Notes under the pieces: generated by a model
Seen by the model: only the letters and a program-made list of their open reading frames with translations
Database searches by the model: none
What the model was told of the DNA's origin: nothing
Program-made: the position numbers and the translations under genes
Assembly (NCBI RefSeq): GCF_000464535.1
Contig: NW_006916596.1
Span: 18,093 to 82,092, forward strand
DNA from: Endocarpon pusillum Z07020
Taxonomy: Eukaryota; Ascomycota; Eurotiomycetes; Verrucariales; Verrucariaceae
Length of the DNA: 64,000 nt
Reading direction: 5' to 3'
Shown: positions 34,392 to 45,590 of the stretch, piece by piece
Layout of the letters: the number at the start of each line of letters is the position of its first letter
How positions within the stretch are numbered: the first letter of the stretch is position 1

Positions 34392-34683
34392 GATGGGTTG
34401 TAACGGTCAGTCACAATGTCTATCAAAGCGGGTGGTACTGTCTGCCAGAGGTTGGAGTGCCTGTTGACAGATGTCGTGATATGACTCTTTTTTTACAGTA
34501 AATATTGGTGGCAGAAATCGGAGCTGATGAGTGGGGAGCCAATCAGCGCTTGGCACTGTTTTTGCAGCCGGAGGGCTCTTGCACCCAATTTGGAGAGCTT
34601 CTCATAGTCAGTGACTTGACCTACTAGCAGCGTCAGCACGACTCTTACCATTGGCCTTGTCTGCCATATTGCATCTACGCAGC
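34392..34683. promoter_or_regulatory. Divergent promoter of eEF1B-gamma and mitochondrial uS9m
   Basis: Only 292 bp separate the two ATGs, so core promoters must be shared or interleaved. Both genes serve translation, one cytosolic and one mitochondrial. No individual element is claimed. Confidence 0.5.
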
Positions 34684-35747
34684 ATGGCCTCAAATCAATC
34701 GGGCCTGTTTCTGCTCCCGTTCCAAAGCATCTGTCGCCAATGTCGCCAACGCGCAGCCCGACTCCCACCTGCATCTTTCCTCCTCCAGCACAACCCCCGG
34801 CAGCAACGCAAACCCTTTTCAACCACCCCCTCCTACCCAGACGCTCTCTCCACCTACGTCGATGCCGAAGCCTCAGCAGCAACAGCAAGAGATAGTCTTA
34901 TCATCACGGCCGCTCCACCCCTAGACCTTGACTCTCAATTCTCCGTGCCCCCCAACCGACCCGCGCGCATCATCCCGGCGTCCCCCTCCTACTTTACCGC
35001 CTCCCCCCAATTCAACGACGATGTGCTCCTCCTGCGCTCTCTCCTCCGTGAATACGAATCCCTCCCTACCGTGTCTGTTGACCAAGTGCCTTTCTCCCCA
35101 TGGCTCAAACTCGCCACCTACCGCTCCAACCTCGACGAGCCGGTCTCCTCGAGCAGATACAGCAAAGTGCTACAACTGCTAACGAGGCTGAATCAGATCC
35201 ACCCAAAGCTGCAGACAACTAAGCTGCAGGAAGTGTTAGACAGGTTCCGGCGTCCGGGCGCGGTGGGGATCCAGAAGCCACCGCCAGGGAAACTGGATGC
35301 AGAGGGTCGAGCGTATGGTGTGGGCCGCAGGAAAGAATCATCCGCTGCAGTTCATCTAGTTGAAGGGAATGGGGAGGTGCTGGTCAACGGGAAGAGCGTG
35401 TTGCAGGCCTTCCCGAGGCTGCATGATCGGGAGAGCGCGTTATGGGCGCTTAAGGTGACAGGAAGAATGGACAAGTATAATGTCTTTGCTCTTACTTCGG
35501 GCGGAGGGATCACCGGCCAAGCGGAGAGTATCACGTTGGCGCTGGGAAGAGCGCTGATAGTGCATGAGCCGGCTTTGAAGCCAACGTTGCGCAAAGGTGA
35601 GCACACTTCACCCTTCATACCCAATGTGATGTTCTCTACTAAGCTTATCCTACAGCCGGATGTATGACATTTGATGCCAGGCGTGTGGAGCGAAAGAAGG
35701 CCGGAAAGCTCAAGGCAAGGAAAAGCCGTCCTTGGATCCCGAGATGA
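34684..35747 (+). CDS. MRPS9: Mitochondrial small-subunit ribosomal protein uS9m
   Basis: Exons 34684-35596 and 35656-35747 (334 residues). The 59-bp intron (GTGAGC..CTACAG) joins PALKPTLRK to AGCMTFDARRVERKKAG, restoring the invariant uS9 C-terminus, which ends KARKSRPWIPR (normally KxRKxxQFSKR in bacteria). The N-terminus is Arg/Ser/Gln-rich (FQSICRQCRQRAARLPPA, RKPFSTTPSYPDALST), a mitochondrial presequence with a likely cleavage near FSTTP. The ribosomal S9 core starts around GRAYGVGRRKESSAAVHLVE and includes LVNGKSVLQAFPRLHDRES and TSGGGITGQAESITLALGRA. uS9 contacts the P-site tRNA through its C-terminal tail. Plain ATG start at 34684. Confidence 0.95.
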
Positions 35748-36206
35748 TCTGTAAATTGGTGCATTCTCGCTGTTCCTGCCACTGTACATTTTACCATCTT
35801 GCGAGCTTTGGACCTTCCGTCCAGCGTGGTGATACGTTTGCCAGAACGAAGAAACAGTGCTGCTGTGGTCGAATACCCAAACAGGAAGCATGTATAGAGA
35901 CCACACATATCCAGTTTCCAGTCTGTCTCGAGTACTGAGCCTCGGCTTACCTACAACGATATAACCACTTGCCACATAGGGAGCCAGGTACGCGCAAACA
36001 ACCTCGGTCTCGTGAGTTGCGAAGGGTGAAGGCACAGTAGGAGGTGTGCTGAATAGAGGTCAAGGACACGCTACCTGACAATTCGCCTATTTTCCGCTGT
36101 GGTGCTAGTCGTATGGAATGATATAGGCGCGGCTGCAGACGGGTGATGAGGCCGTGCTGGCTTCAGGTCTGTGGTTTCTTGACAACAGCGCATAATTTCG
36201 GAAAGA
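35748..36206. other. Convergent 3' intergenic region (uS9m / calcineurin B)
   Basis: No gene seen. Frames reported here are antisense shadows of the uS9m last exon and random sequence. Confidence 0.6.
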
Positions 36207-37040
36207 TTAGAATTGATCTGACAACTACAATTAGCACCCACGCAGCAAAAACATGCTCATCCTATTTTAGGTAGTAGCAGGAATGAAATCAACTCACCCA
36301 ATGTCATACTCATGGACACGTCCGTGTTCTCCACCATCCTGGTAAACTCCTCAAAACTGATCTTCCCATCTCCGTCCAGATCCGCCTCCATCATCGTCTT
36401 GTCCACGATCTGTTGTAGCTGCATGTCCTTCAAATTGCTGCCGACCATCATCTTCAGCACGATGAACAGCTCACCATTGGAGATGTAGCCATCGCGATCG
36501 ATGTCATAGACCTTAAATGCGAAGTGGAGCTTCTCTTCTTTATTGCCTTTGGAGGAAAAGGCGGAGAGGCCGGACACGAATTCTTGGAAGTCAACGTCGC
36601 CGCCACCGTCTTCGTCGAAGATGGCGATCATTCTGCAAATAGGGAGGAGCAGTGTAAGTATTCGCTCATCCATCATGTCGCGCATAGCGGAATAGTGACG
36701 GGGAAACCGTGGCGGCATGGACGACGGAGCACGAGCAAAGCTGACGTACCGAGTTGCCAGAGGATTTGATGATACTTGAGGCAGAGAGAGAAATTCATCT
36801 CGTTCTATCGTTCCATTTTTGTCCTGCGCAAGGTTCGCTTTAGCTTTGATGATATATATGACGCTGATTCTGCCACACCTTGTCCAATTTCATGAATCGT
36901 TTTCTTAACCGATCAACCTCGTCCCGGTCGACTACGTATCGTTGCAATCAGCTCGATGTCGTCGAAACTCCACGGGAAGCCAAGAGAATCATACAATTCG
37001 ATCCAGAAACAATGTTGTCGATAACTTCGGAGCCACCCAT
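36207..37040 (-). CDS. CNB1: Calcineurin regulatory subunit B
   Basis: Five exons on the minus strand: 37040-36995, 36931-36879, 36823-36750, 36632-36298 and 36217-36207, giving 172 residues, the normal length. The introns are 63, 55, 117 and 80 bp. The start MGGSEVIDNIVSGSN has Gly2 for N-myristoylation. Four EF hands follow: FMKLDKDKNGTIERDEF, IFDEDGGGDVDFQEFV, VYDIDRDGYISNGELF and ADLDGDGKISFEEF. The end, VSMSMTLDQF, is recovered only by splicing to an 11-base terminal exon (AT CAA TTC TAA). Without it the frame reads into the intron. It binds calcineurin A and makes the phosphatase Ca2+-responsive. Divergent from EPL1. Confidence 0.96.
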
Positions 37041-37634
37041 CTGCCGCCGTCGAGACTCATACAGGGCTGCATTGTTTGCCTCTGCCATCGCAAGATTCAA
37101 ACAAAGACTAGAGAATTGTTTGCGCAAGGTGGATCGCTGTGGACAAGTATTTGGGCATATGACTATAGCACAGAGTTATTCAACCAACATGGAGGAAAGT
37201 ATTATAGAGCCTTAGTTACTACGTAGAGCAGGGTCTCATCAATCTTGGCAGTGAAGATGGTGTGACGGCCCCGTGGGAGAAGAATTAGCACATTCACTAA
37301 GCCAACAGTGCCCCGCACTAGTAACATTTTAGCCCCCGAGCGCCAGTTAGGCAGCATTTCTTCGCCTGTTCGTTGCCCCCTTTCCCAGATATCCGGGGCG
37401 CCGCAAGGATCACAAACAACACGCACTCGGCACCGCAACGGCAAACGACACCTAACCACCTCACAACGACGCCTCAAGCAAAACTCAACAAATCATCACA
37501 ATACTAGCCACCAGTAACAAGTTTTATCTTAAAAACGTCACTACTCGGTTCTACATGAGCTAAGCTTTCGTTTGCACTCAGTTTTGCACACTGTTACCGT
37601 ACAAAGTTTTCGAGCTAGCCATACCCAGGGCCCT
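37041..37634. promoter_or_regulatory. Divergent promoter region of calcineurin B and EPL1
   Basis: 594 bp between the two starts, with no supported gene. It contains the palindrome-bearing 9-mer TACTACGTA at about 37219. Confidence 0.45.
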
Positions 37635-39512
37635 ATGTCTACACGAGCTCTGGGGAGGCATACACGCCCCAAAAAACTTAGTCCAAAACAAAATGTGCAA
37701 ATCTTTCGTGAGTCTGATGTCGATCTACAACCCGATCTCGACGCATCAAGGGGTGTTACCACAGTCGAGACCGGTGTTGAGAAGGCTGAGGAGAGCGTAT
37801 GTGCCAAGACCCGATATTGCATCACGTGATATCAACAAAAACTGTTCTCGTCCAGTTGCTGACAGACACCATAGGAATACCATCTCCAGCAGGCAATAAA
37901 TGCGGCACAAGCGGCAGTCACGGGAGGAAGATTCAAGGAAGCACACATTCCAACGCCGCCAACAATAGCAAGCAATGTCCAATATGATGTCCTGTATCCT
38001 GCACGGTTCGAGCAGCCTGCAACCTATATTCGATCGTCGTCCACGGTCGAAGATCACTGTAACGGCAGTCTGTATTGCATGGACGAAGCCGACGAGATAG
38101 CGTTGCAAAAAATCAATCTTCATTTGCCAAGTGAGCTGAAGCCATGTACCGAGGACCAATTCGAAGAAGTCATGGGCTTTTTCGAAGAGACGGTGCACAC
38201 TAAGCAGCCTTATGCGTCCGTCGACAACGCTCCAGTATTGCCTTTAGAAGAGTTCGAAGAGCAGTTCGAAGAGTCTGTTGCGCCGACAGTGCGAAGACTG
38301 GCTAAATTCATTTATGACCACTGGAAGTCGAGAAGGCTTGATTCCGCAAACCACAACCTGCAACCAAGTCTCAAGGTAAGTAATGCCAGCTTGCTCTCAG
38401 CCTTTCACTCACAATCACGAAGTTTGAAACAGGTCAGGACACGGACGACGCAGATCCCTATGTCTGTTTCAGGAGACGAGAAATACGGCAAATACGCAAG
38501 ACACGTCATAGAGATGCTCAAAGTGCAGAGAAGCTGCGGCGATTGAGGAAGGAGCTTGAAGATGCTCGCCATATTATGGCCATGGTCAAACAACGAGAGA
38601 TCATGAGGAGCGAAGTACTTAGCATAGACAAACTGCTCTTCAAGCAACGTTCAGACGTCAAGGAAACCAAACGGAAACTGGGCATAAAGGGAGATGATGA
38701 AGACCTCATCAACCAAAAAGTGAGTTACCTAAGTGTCTTTGTGCAAGCCAGGCTGACCTTGTTCCCAGCCGAAGAAAAAGATCGTGGACAGTCCGGGTCA
38801 AGGCTTGTCTCCACAAATGCGGTTCCCCATGTCTGGTCGTGGCGGACCTGGGGAGGATATGCGACTTCTAGAAGACTGGCAGGCAGAGAGAGCCAAAGCC
38901 ATCCAGAGAGAGATCCAACAAAACGTGGAGAAACACATAAGATGGAACGAAGGATTTGTGGACAAAACGAGAGCACCACTTACCCCAGTATCTCCGAAGC
39001 TCTTTGCATCGAATTCTGACTTTCGACAAGCCATGCCTGCGACCGAGTACCTACCAACCCCTCCTGCATCAGTGGCTTCTGAATCTCCGCCGGTAGACTC
39101 CGTAGCTGATGTCGATTCTCCTAGCCATCATCTTTCTCCTCCTTTACGTTATGCGTCACCAGCAGGAGATGACTCAAGTGTGCCCATGCCTTCGTTCCGA
39201 AGGCGAGTTGGGCGTGGGGGTCGGATCATGTTTGATCGGAGAATACCTTTCCGGTCGAAAGAGGCAGACGACGACCGTGTAGCAGAGCGGTACAAATTCG
39301 ATTCGGATGACGAAAGAGTGGAGGAGGATCCAACCGATCATCAAGTCGAGTTGATGAAGCAGCGAGCGTTTCTCTTCTCCAGAGCCCGAGAGACAGACAG
39401 CGCTAATACGCAAGCATCAAGACGAGCGCTGGTTGATGCAGCACCATCACAAAATGTGCAAACAGCCACCGCTTCGGTGATTGGGCAACAATCATCAAAT
39501 CAGCACCAATAA
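37635..39512 (+). CDS. EPL1: Enhancer of polycomb-like protein 1 (NuA4/Piccolo subunit)
   Basis: Exons 37635-37796, 37875-38375, 38423-38719 and 38769-39512 (567 residues). The introns are 78, 47 and 49 bp with GTATGT, GTAAGT and GTGAGT donors. Spliced motifs, in order: RHTRPKKLSPKQNVQIFRE at the N-terminus; HLQQAINAAQAAVTGGRFKE and HIPTPPTIASNVQYDVLYPA; the EPcA core with LKPCTEDQFEEVMGFFEETV and KQPYASVDNAPVLPLEEFEE; the basic coiled stretch (DADPYVCFRRREIRQIRKTR, KLGIKGDDEDLINQKPKKK); then a Pro/Ser-rich tail. EPL1 holds Esa1, Yng2 and Eaf6 together for histone H4/H2A acetylation. Each junction falls in phase 0 and is supported by the conserved sequence across it. Confidence 0.93.
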
Positions 39513-39817
39513 TACTAGTCCCACCGCACAACATGATAAATGTCAGCCTCGTCAGCCGCGTGCAGACGTCAGCGTCAGAGCCTTCTGCGTTGCATTAATC
39601 AGAAGCTGGCAGAACCCAGCAGAGCTCGTCCTTCACCAATCCCACCTCTTCAACGACCTGTCGCCTTAGCCAATGTTTTGGCTTTTACGCTAGCTATTTG
39701 GCAGCGCTTGTCGCTTCATATCCTCACCTCTTTCTGACAACATCAGTCAGTGTACATAATAGAGCCAAAGAAATGATTTTGGCAGTATGATACCCTTGCA
39801 TCAGAAGATTCTCAAAT

Positions 39818-41449
39818 TCATTGGTCGTGTGCTTCTGATGTAGAGAATGAATTGAACTGTTCTGGCATCAATCTCTTCTTGCTTAGGCCTGTGGTTTCGA
39901 TCTCATTTCTTTTGCGTTTTGCAGGGTCTCCGGCGATCTGCCGGGTGTGTGCGTCCACAAAGTCTCGGAGTTGCTGCATGACTTGCTGTAATATCTCTTT
40001 CTCCCCTTTGCGAACCTGTACAGCCATTTCGTATCTCTTATGTGAAACTCCATCAGGCAATGGATGGTTGTCCTTGGACTTGAGCTTCTCCAAAATATCT
40101 AAATCCTCTTGCAGCGATGATTTGTAGTCACCCAGCCGGTTCGTGATTGAAGTAAAAAGCAAGCATGCCTCTGAGAGCGCAAGGCTTGACTCTTTGACGT
40201 TCTGGCTCAACTTTGAAGGGTGGAAATTTTCGCCCGGCTGGCAGAACGCTGTGATCAGCATTCTCAAATCCACAGGGATGATTTCGTCCAGCGTCGATCC
40301 GGATTCGGGTCTAACAATGACAAAAGCGTCATCAATCAGACCAAGACTTTCAAGATCCCTGCGCTGGCTTCATGTTAGCGGTTTTCCACAATCCTGGCCA
40401 GACAAGAATACCTTCTGAATCAAATACGACCGATCCATACCTGAGCTCGCTGCGACATTTTCAATCAAGTCTGCCGAGATCTCCACCACGTCGAAAGTCG
40501 AGTAGTTGTCGGTGACATAGCCGTACATTCGTAGCAAGTCTGAGCGCGGAAGGGGTCCGTAGTCATTGAAGACCTCCTCCTCAGCCCCGATAGCTTTAGT
40601 GGCTTTCATGATCAGGAAATCATCCTCATGAAAAAGACGTGCGTTGTTCCGATGTGCGTCGGCATTGAGCATATCAGCAAACGCCACCATGCCTTTCGTC
40701 GGATTGTCTTCATCTTCTGTCAGGTCAGAATCTCCTTCATCTGCTGCATTTTGGTCACTGTTGCCGTAGCTGTCAGCATCTAAATCGAATGCATATGCCA
40801 TAATCATGGAGCCTGTCATATGCGCCAATTGTAGAAGTTGCCGTTGTCTGTCAGTGGCATTCTCGGTGGAGAGAGGGAAGAGTGCCTCGTTTTCCATCAT
40901 GATTGGGAATATTGTATGGTTCCAATTCTCTTCCGCTGACTCTTTTCCAATTTTATCCACCACGGCGCTTCCTTGAAGTTCCAAGAGCTCGGCAGGCGTC
41001 CAGAACATTAAGGTGTCGAAGGTGGTGGGGAGGAGCTGAAGGTACGGAAACCAAGGAGAGGAGTCACGGTGGAGATACTCGTAGATGAGGACAAGGATCA
41101 GAGAGTCCCATGGTCCAAGCTCAGCAAAGAGGTCCGGAATTTTGGAATAGAGTTCCGAGTTGGTGGTGTGCAAGACTAAGTTTCGTGGGATCGCAAACAG
41201 CTCCTCGCCGGTGGAGATGGCGGCATTTGTGACTAGTAAAAGTATCAGATGAGATGAACGGACTAAGAAATGCTCGTTAGACGAACAAACGCCGCGCCCA
41301 GCGCCACGAGACCTCAAGTCTGCAAGAGTGATCTTCGTGCTCAGACGAGTGCCTGGGTTAGACTTGAACCACTTCAGGAAGTTAGAGGACAGCCCCTGAA
41401 AGTGATCTGCTGCATTTTCTGTCTGTTCCTCTGCCATTACAAGAGACAT
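39818..41449 (-). CDS. SET-domain ribosomal lysine methyltransferase, Rkm4/SETD6-like
   Basis: Minus-strand exons: 41449-41287, 41232-40412 and 40363-39818 (509 residues). Intron 2 (48 bp, GTATTC..GCCAG) is firm because the open frame otherwise ends in PLT. Intron 1 (54 bp, GTTCGT..CTAG) is in frame and stop-free when read through, and is inferred because splicing gives the SET signature GAGRGVFTNAAISTGEELF. Other motifs: GPWDSLILVLIYEYLHRD, GMVAFADMLNADAHRNNARL (the SET NH motif region) and EVFNDYGPLPRSDLLRMYGY (the cofactor-pocket Tyr). The C-terminal Rubis-subs-bind-like domain is helical and ends in a basic KRKRNEIETTGLSKKRL. Yeast Rkm4 monomethylates a 60S ribosomal lysine; the target here is inferred. 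Confidence 0.9.
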
Positions 41450-41610
41450 ATCGAACAAGAAGTATGGGAGGAACAGAATATGCTGCAAAGCGAATTGAAA
41501 ATGGAAGAAGTGTGCCTTTGGAAGTCGAACCAGAGATGAAGCCCTTGGAGGAGGACAGAGTGCTCCCATTGGTCGATCCGACCCGCTTAGTCATTGGCAA
41601 TCGTCACAAC

Positions 41611-41666
41611 CAATCACCCAATCACTCAGTCACTCAGTCACTCAATCACTCAATCACCCAATCACT
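41611..41666. repeat. 8-bp tandem repeat (seven units) in the RKM4-like/KAE1 intergenic region
   Basis: Seven contiguous units of consensus CAATCACT with variants CAATCACC and CAGTCACT. It sits about 160 bp upstream of the Rkm4-like ATG and 200 bp upstream of KAE1, in their 417-bp shared promoter. CAAT cores recur every 8 bp. Confidence 0.95.
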
Positions 41667-41866
41667 CTCCGCGTATCAGACTCGACAAGATCTGATATCA
41701 ATGGTTGATAGAGTAGATTCTGGTATTCAATGTATATCAACATAATGCGCAAGCCGGGAGGTCTTCTCTAGTTCCTTTTGATGGGACAATAGCTTAAAGA
41801 CTAAGCTTGTGAACAAGACAATCACAGGTATCGATTGTCGCTGCCCCGTCACCATTCACATCCGCA

Positions 41867-42931
41867 ATGATAGCCCTCGGCCTCGAAGGCTCAGCCAACA
41901 AACTCGGTGTCGGACTCATTCTTCATCCCAACCCAACCAATGCCAAAGCCAGCGCACCGGCCCAGATCCTGTCCAATATCCGCCACACATACGTCTCCCC
42001 GCCCGGCGAAGGTTTCCTCCCCAAAGACACCGCCAAGCACCACCGTGCCTTTGTCGTCCAACTGGTCAAACAAGCGCTCCGGGAAGCAGGCGTCAGCGTT
42101 CAGGATGTGGACTGCATATGCTACACCAAGGGCCCAGGGATGGGCGCCCCACTCCAAAGCGTCGTGGTCGCAGCGCGGATGCTGAGTCTGCTCTGGGGTA
42201 AGGCGCTGGTTGGCGTAAACCACTGTGTTGGGCATATTGAGATGGGACGGGAGATTACCGGCGCCACGAATCCCGTGGTGCTGTATGTTTCCGGTGGAAA
42301 TACGCAGGTCATCGCGTATAGTACGCAGAGGTATCGGATCTTTGGAGAGACGCTGGATATAGCGGTGGGGAATTGTTTGGACCGCTTTGCGAGGACATTG
42401 AATATCTCGAATGATCCGGCACCGGGGTATAATATCGAGCAGTTGGCGAAGAAGGGGCGGTTTCTGCTTGACTTGCCCTATGCAGTTAAGGGCATGGATT
42501 GCTCGTTCAGTGGGATTCTAGCTCGTGTGGATGACTTTGCGGCGCAGATGAAGAAGGGAGAGCTGAGGGATGCCGAGACTGGGGAGCTGATAACGCCCGA
42601 GGATCTATGCTTTTCACTGCAGGAGACCGTGTTCGCGATGCTGGTTGAGATCACTGAGCGGGCTATGGCTCATGTGGGATCTAATCAGGTCTTGATCGTT
42701 GGCGGCGTTGGTTGCAATGAGCGAGTTCAAGAGATGATGGGAGTTATGGCTAAGGACAGGGGAGGATGTGTTTACGCGACGGACGAGAGATTCTGCATCG
42801 ACAACGGAATCATGATCGCACATGCCGGTCTTCTAGCCTACCAGAAAGGATTTCACACCAGACTCGAAGAGAGTACATGCACACAGAGGTTTAGAACAGA
42901 TGACGTCTGGGTGCAATGGAGAGATGACTGA
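41867..42931 (+). CDS. KAE1: tRNA N6-adenosine threonylcarbamoyltransferase, KEOPS subunit
   Basis: Single exon, 354 residues, from an ATG that directly starts the ASKHA fold: MIALGLEGSANKLGVGLIL. Metal-binding HxxxH is in NHCVGHIEMGR. VVLYVSGGNTQVIAY, GETLDIAVGNCLDRFARTL and GVGCNERVQEMM supply the nucleotide-binding segments, and ERFCIDNGIMIAHAGLLAY the last conserved Asp. It has no N-terminal extension or presequence, so it is the cytosolic/nuclear Kae1 of the KEOPS complex and not the mitochondrial Qri7. It transfers threonylcarbamoyl to A37 of ANN-decoding tRNAs. Confidence 0.97.
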   Translation: MIALGLEGSANKLGVGLILHPNPTNAKASAPAQILSNIRHTYVSPPGEGFLPKDTAKHHRAFVVQLVKQALREAGVSVQDVDCICYTKGPGMGAPLQSVVVAARMLSLLWGKALVGVNHCVGHIEMGREITGATNPVVLYVSGGNTQVIAYSTQRYRIFGETLDIAVGNCLDRFARTLNISNDPAPGYNIEQLAKKGRFLLDLPYAVKGMDCSFSGILARVDDFAAQMKKGELRDAETGELITPEDLCFSLQETVFAMLVEITERAMAHVGSNQVLIVGGVGCNERVQEMMGVMAKDRGGCVYATDERFCIDNGIMIAHAGLLAYQKGFHTRLEESTCTQRFRTDDVWVQWRDD

Positions 42932-43153
42932 CAACGCTTGTCGGGACATGTCTGTCGATTTATTCTCTGGCTGCTAGCCAACCTTTCGGCTCGAACTGCA
43001 GTGAAGTCCACTGACAAGAGCGATTATGCGCAGGGGAAGCTGCTGATTTTAGCACACCTACCAGGCTAATCTAACGCCACGCTTCTTTGCCGCCCCAGGC
43101 TGCTAATATGCACTGAAATACCACCCCGAACGTCTTATGGGAAAGTTGTATCC

Positions 43154-44963
43154 CTATGCTTCTATCGCTTCGAACGTGGGTTTGTACATGATCGTGGTAA
43201 CGTACTAAAATACTATCAGCATATGTCAAATTCGGCAGGGAGGACAAAGCTACCTTTTTCTTGTAGCGGGTGGTCACACTCGTGGCCAGCACGTCATTCT
43301 TGATACTACTTGTGGCGAGATGGTTCAGGACGGTATGGTTCGGTAGGGTCAAGACGCTGTTATCATCCTTGTGTGGCAGTATACCGTTGAGAATCGATTT
43401 GCCTAGGAACAGGGGTAGGCTTGGAGGCCCGGGAGTATCATTGATGATGTTGTATGCTTGTCTGAATTTCGGATTGTCCTCTGACAGGTCCATGTCCATC
43501 AGAGCCTGAGGCATGAGCTGTCTGAAATCGCCAATAGGAATCTCCTCGTCTGAGGGCTCTGATAGCTCTTCCTCTCGTTCCGGAGTCTCCTCTCCCGAGT
43601 CCAGTTCCTCCTCGTCAGGCAGAGCGATTGGTGGGTGGTAGAGGTCTAGAGGAATTGTTTTTGCCTTTTGACCACTCTCGCGTCTGCCTCTGGGTGGTTC
43701 GTCTGCCACCACCTCGATATAGTTGACAAGCACGTTGTGAATGTCCACAGTTGTGGGAAGGTCAGGTGATGGGACCATTTCTCCATCGACAATAAACTTG
43801 AGGTGATGTGTTCCTGGTGGGAATCCTATCGTGGCAGTCATGCCTTCTCCTCTCTCGCTGCATTGGAAATGATAAGTTAGCAGCGTCGTCCACGGGGCAA
43901 CTAAGTGAGCTTTGCTGGAAGATATATTATTCATACTTAGGATAGCATCTAATGAGAGAACGGGAGGAACAGAACGCGACTCGACTGCCGCCATGTCCGT
44001 GGCTGCCTGTATAGCGAAAATTTTGGACAAAGGAATATAAAATTCTTACCTTGGATGTAGACGGAACTTCCTGTCCCAATGGGCAAATGTACCCGTCACG
44101 TAGACCCTTTCTCCATCACCTTTCCAATCAATCCTGGTGGGTACCACATTGACACCTCCTGTATCAACAGCATAAGGTTGCAGTTCATGCCCAACGTCTT
44201 CGTCATCCGCTGTTGCGCTGCTGAGAGTGGAATTCTTCCGCGGGAGTTCTGCCTCCTCATCGTCGAAAATAGAGATCTCCTCATCTGTCGTCCCAGCTGG
44301 TTCCAACGGCGGTGAGTCCGGAGCGCGCACCTCATCTGCGATTGCTAATGGAAGCCTCGGTGGTCTTATCATGCTCGATATAGGGGTGTACTGCGGTGTC
44401 AAGGCCGGAGGAGATGGCTTGGATGCTGCGCTCCCCTCCCTGCTATCTCGAGCAATTTTTGTCGTTGTTGAACCAGGAACGTCCATGGGAATGGATGGCT
44501 CGGCATTCGCTACAGGAGTGGGTAAGGGCACAGGGTTCTCCTTCAGCCGATAACTCCGCTCTTTCTGCTCTTCATAGATGACTCCCGGTGAAATAGATCT
44601 GTCTGCGGACGCAGCACTCTTTGCATTTTGATCAGGGCTATGTGATTGAGTCGCCTGTAGATGCTGCTGTAGGTTTTGGTTTTGTGCTGGAGGTTGAGAT
44701 ATTGTTTGGGCGAGCGCACTCGTAGTCGTAGCAGAAGGATCTGCAGCAGTAGCTTTGCCATGGGAAAGAGCTTGGAAGGATATCCTTCTATTGACCTTCC
44801 TCTCTCTGTCCTTTTCCTTCTCCCTTTCTCTCTCCTTTTCTCTATCCCGATTCCTCTCTAATTCTTTCTCTCGTTCCTTCTCTTTTTCGAGTCTCTGTTG
44901 CTTCTCATCCTTCTCATGGTGCGTCGTGGAGCGACTTGGAGGCTTTGAGGGTTGGTTGCCCAT
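43154..44963 (-). CDS. AMPK/SNF1 beta subunit (SIP/GAL83 family)
   Basis: Minus-strand exons: 44963-44050, 43857-43254 and 43204-43154 (522 residues). The introns are 192 bp (GTAAGA..TGCAG) and 49 bp (GTAGCT..TTTTAG). MGNQPSKPPSRS is an N-myristoylation start, followed by a long Arg/Glu/Lys repeat (KEREKELERNRDREKERERE) and a Pro/Ser-rich linker. The glycogen-binding CBM48 begins VPTRIDWKGDGERVYVTGTF and crosses intron 1 (FRLHP to SERGEGMTATIGFPPGTHH). The C-terminal association domain has LPNHTVLNHLATSSIKNDVL and, after intron 2, RYKKKYVTTIMYKP. Splicing replaces an unrelated tail. The subunit bridges the Snf1 kinase and gamma subunits and steers localisation in glucose-repression signalling. 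Confidence 0.94.
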
Positions 44964-45590
44964 GCCGGGATGCTCTAGAATTTGAGAGCAGGTGTTGAGC
45001 TGGCCTCCGTGTACCGCAGTCTTTACGGAACACTGCCTGGCATTGAATGATGATGGTGGAAAAGGTTTGGAAGATGTTGACGGGTATAAGCTGCCCGGAC
45101 CTCACGGCAGAACGGCCTATTGAGGACAGGGAGGAAATCGGGAAAGTATTTCGAAGGCCCCAGGCTAGGACCTCCCAAGTGTAAAATTATCTTCAGCTGG
45201 AAGAGGACTGTTGTGATTTGAAGTAAAAGTGCATAGAAGCTTGAGCAGGCAAATGGTTAGGATTCAGTTTGTTGCACAGTAATCAAGCTTAAGGTTCCCT
45301 GGCGTCAAACCCTCGAAAATACTACGTAGGTTCGGTTGTCTGTCTCCCTGGGCAAAGTTAAAAATGGTTGGTCCTCCGCTCCCTGGAACGAACCCCACCA
45401 AAACAATCCTTGCGCCGGAAGCTGCTCCCCGCTCGGGATATCTGACATGAGTTTGATCACTACTAACTTACTGTGTCAGTGTTGTTTGCTCTATTCTAGC
45501 ACTAAGTCATCCATATTCTTCCAACATATGGTACCTGGAAGACATTACGATGGATGAAACGGAAATCGAAGCAAGTGCATAAGAATACAG
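44964..45590. promoter_or_regulatory. Divergent promoter region, AMPK beta / small membrane protein
   Basis: About 627 bp with no supported gene. A TACTACGTA copy lies at 45319. Confidence 0.4.

Noticed and set aside
35352..36035. 227-codon minus-strand frame
   Set aside because: Antisense to the conserved C-terminal half and 3' region of uS9m; no motif of its own.
37541..38198. Minus-strand frames opposite EPL1 exons 1-2
   Set aside because: EPL1 exons are supported by conserved motifs and splice sites.
40903..41100. Plus-strand frame inside the SET methyltransferase
   Set aside because: Antisense shadow of a conserved domain.
41809..42235. Long frames overlapping the KAE1 start on both strands
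   Set aside because: KAE1 is unambiguous in its own frame; these are GC-driven shadows.
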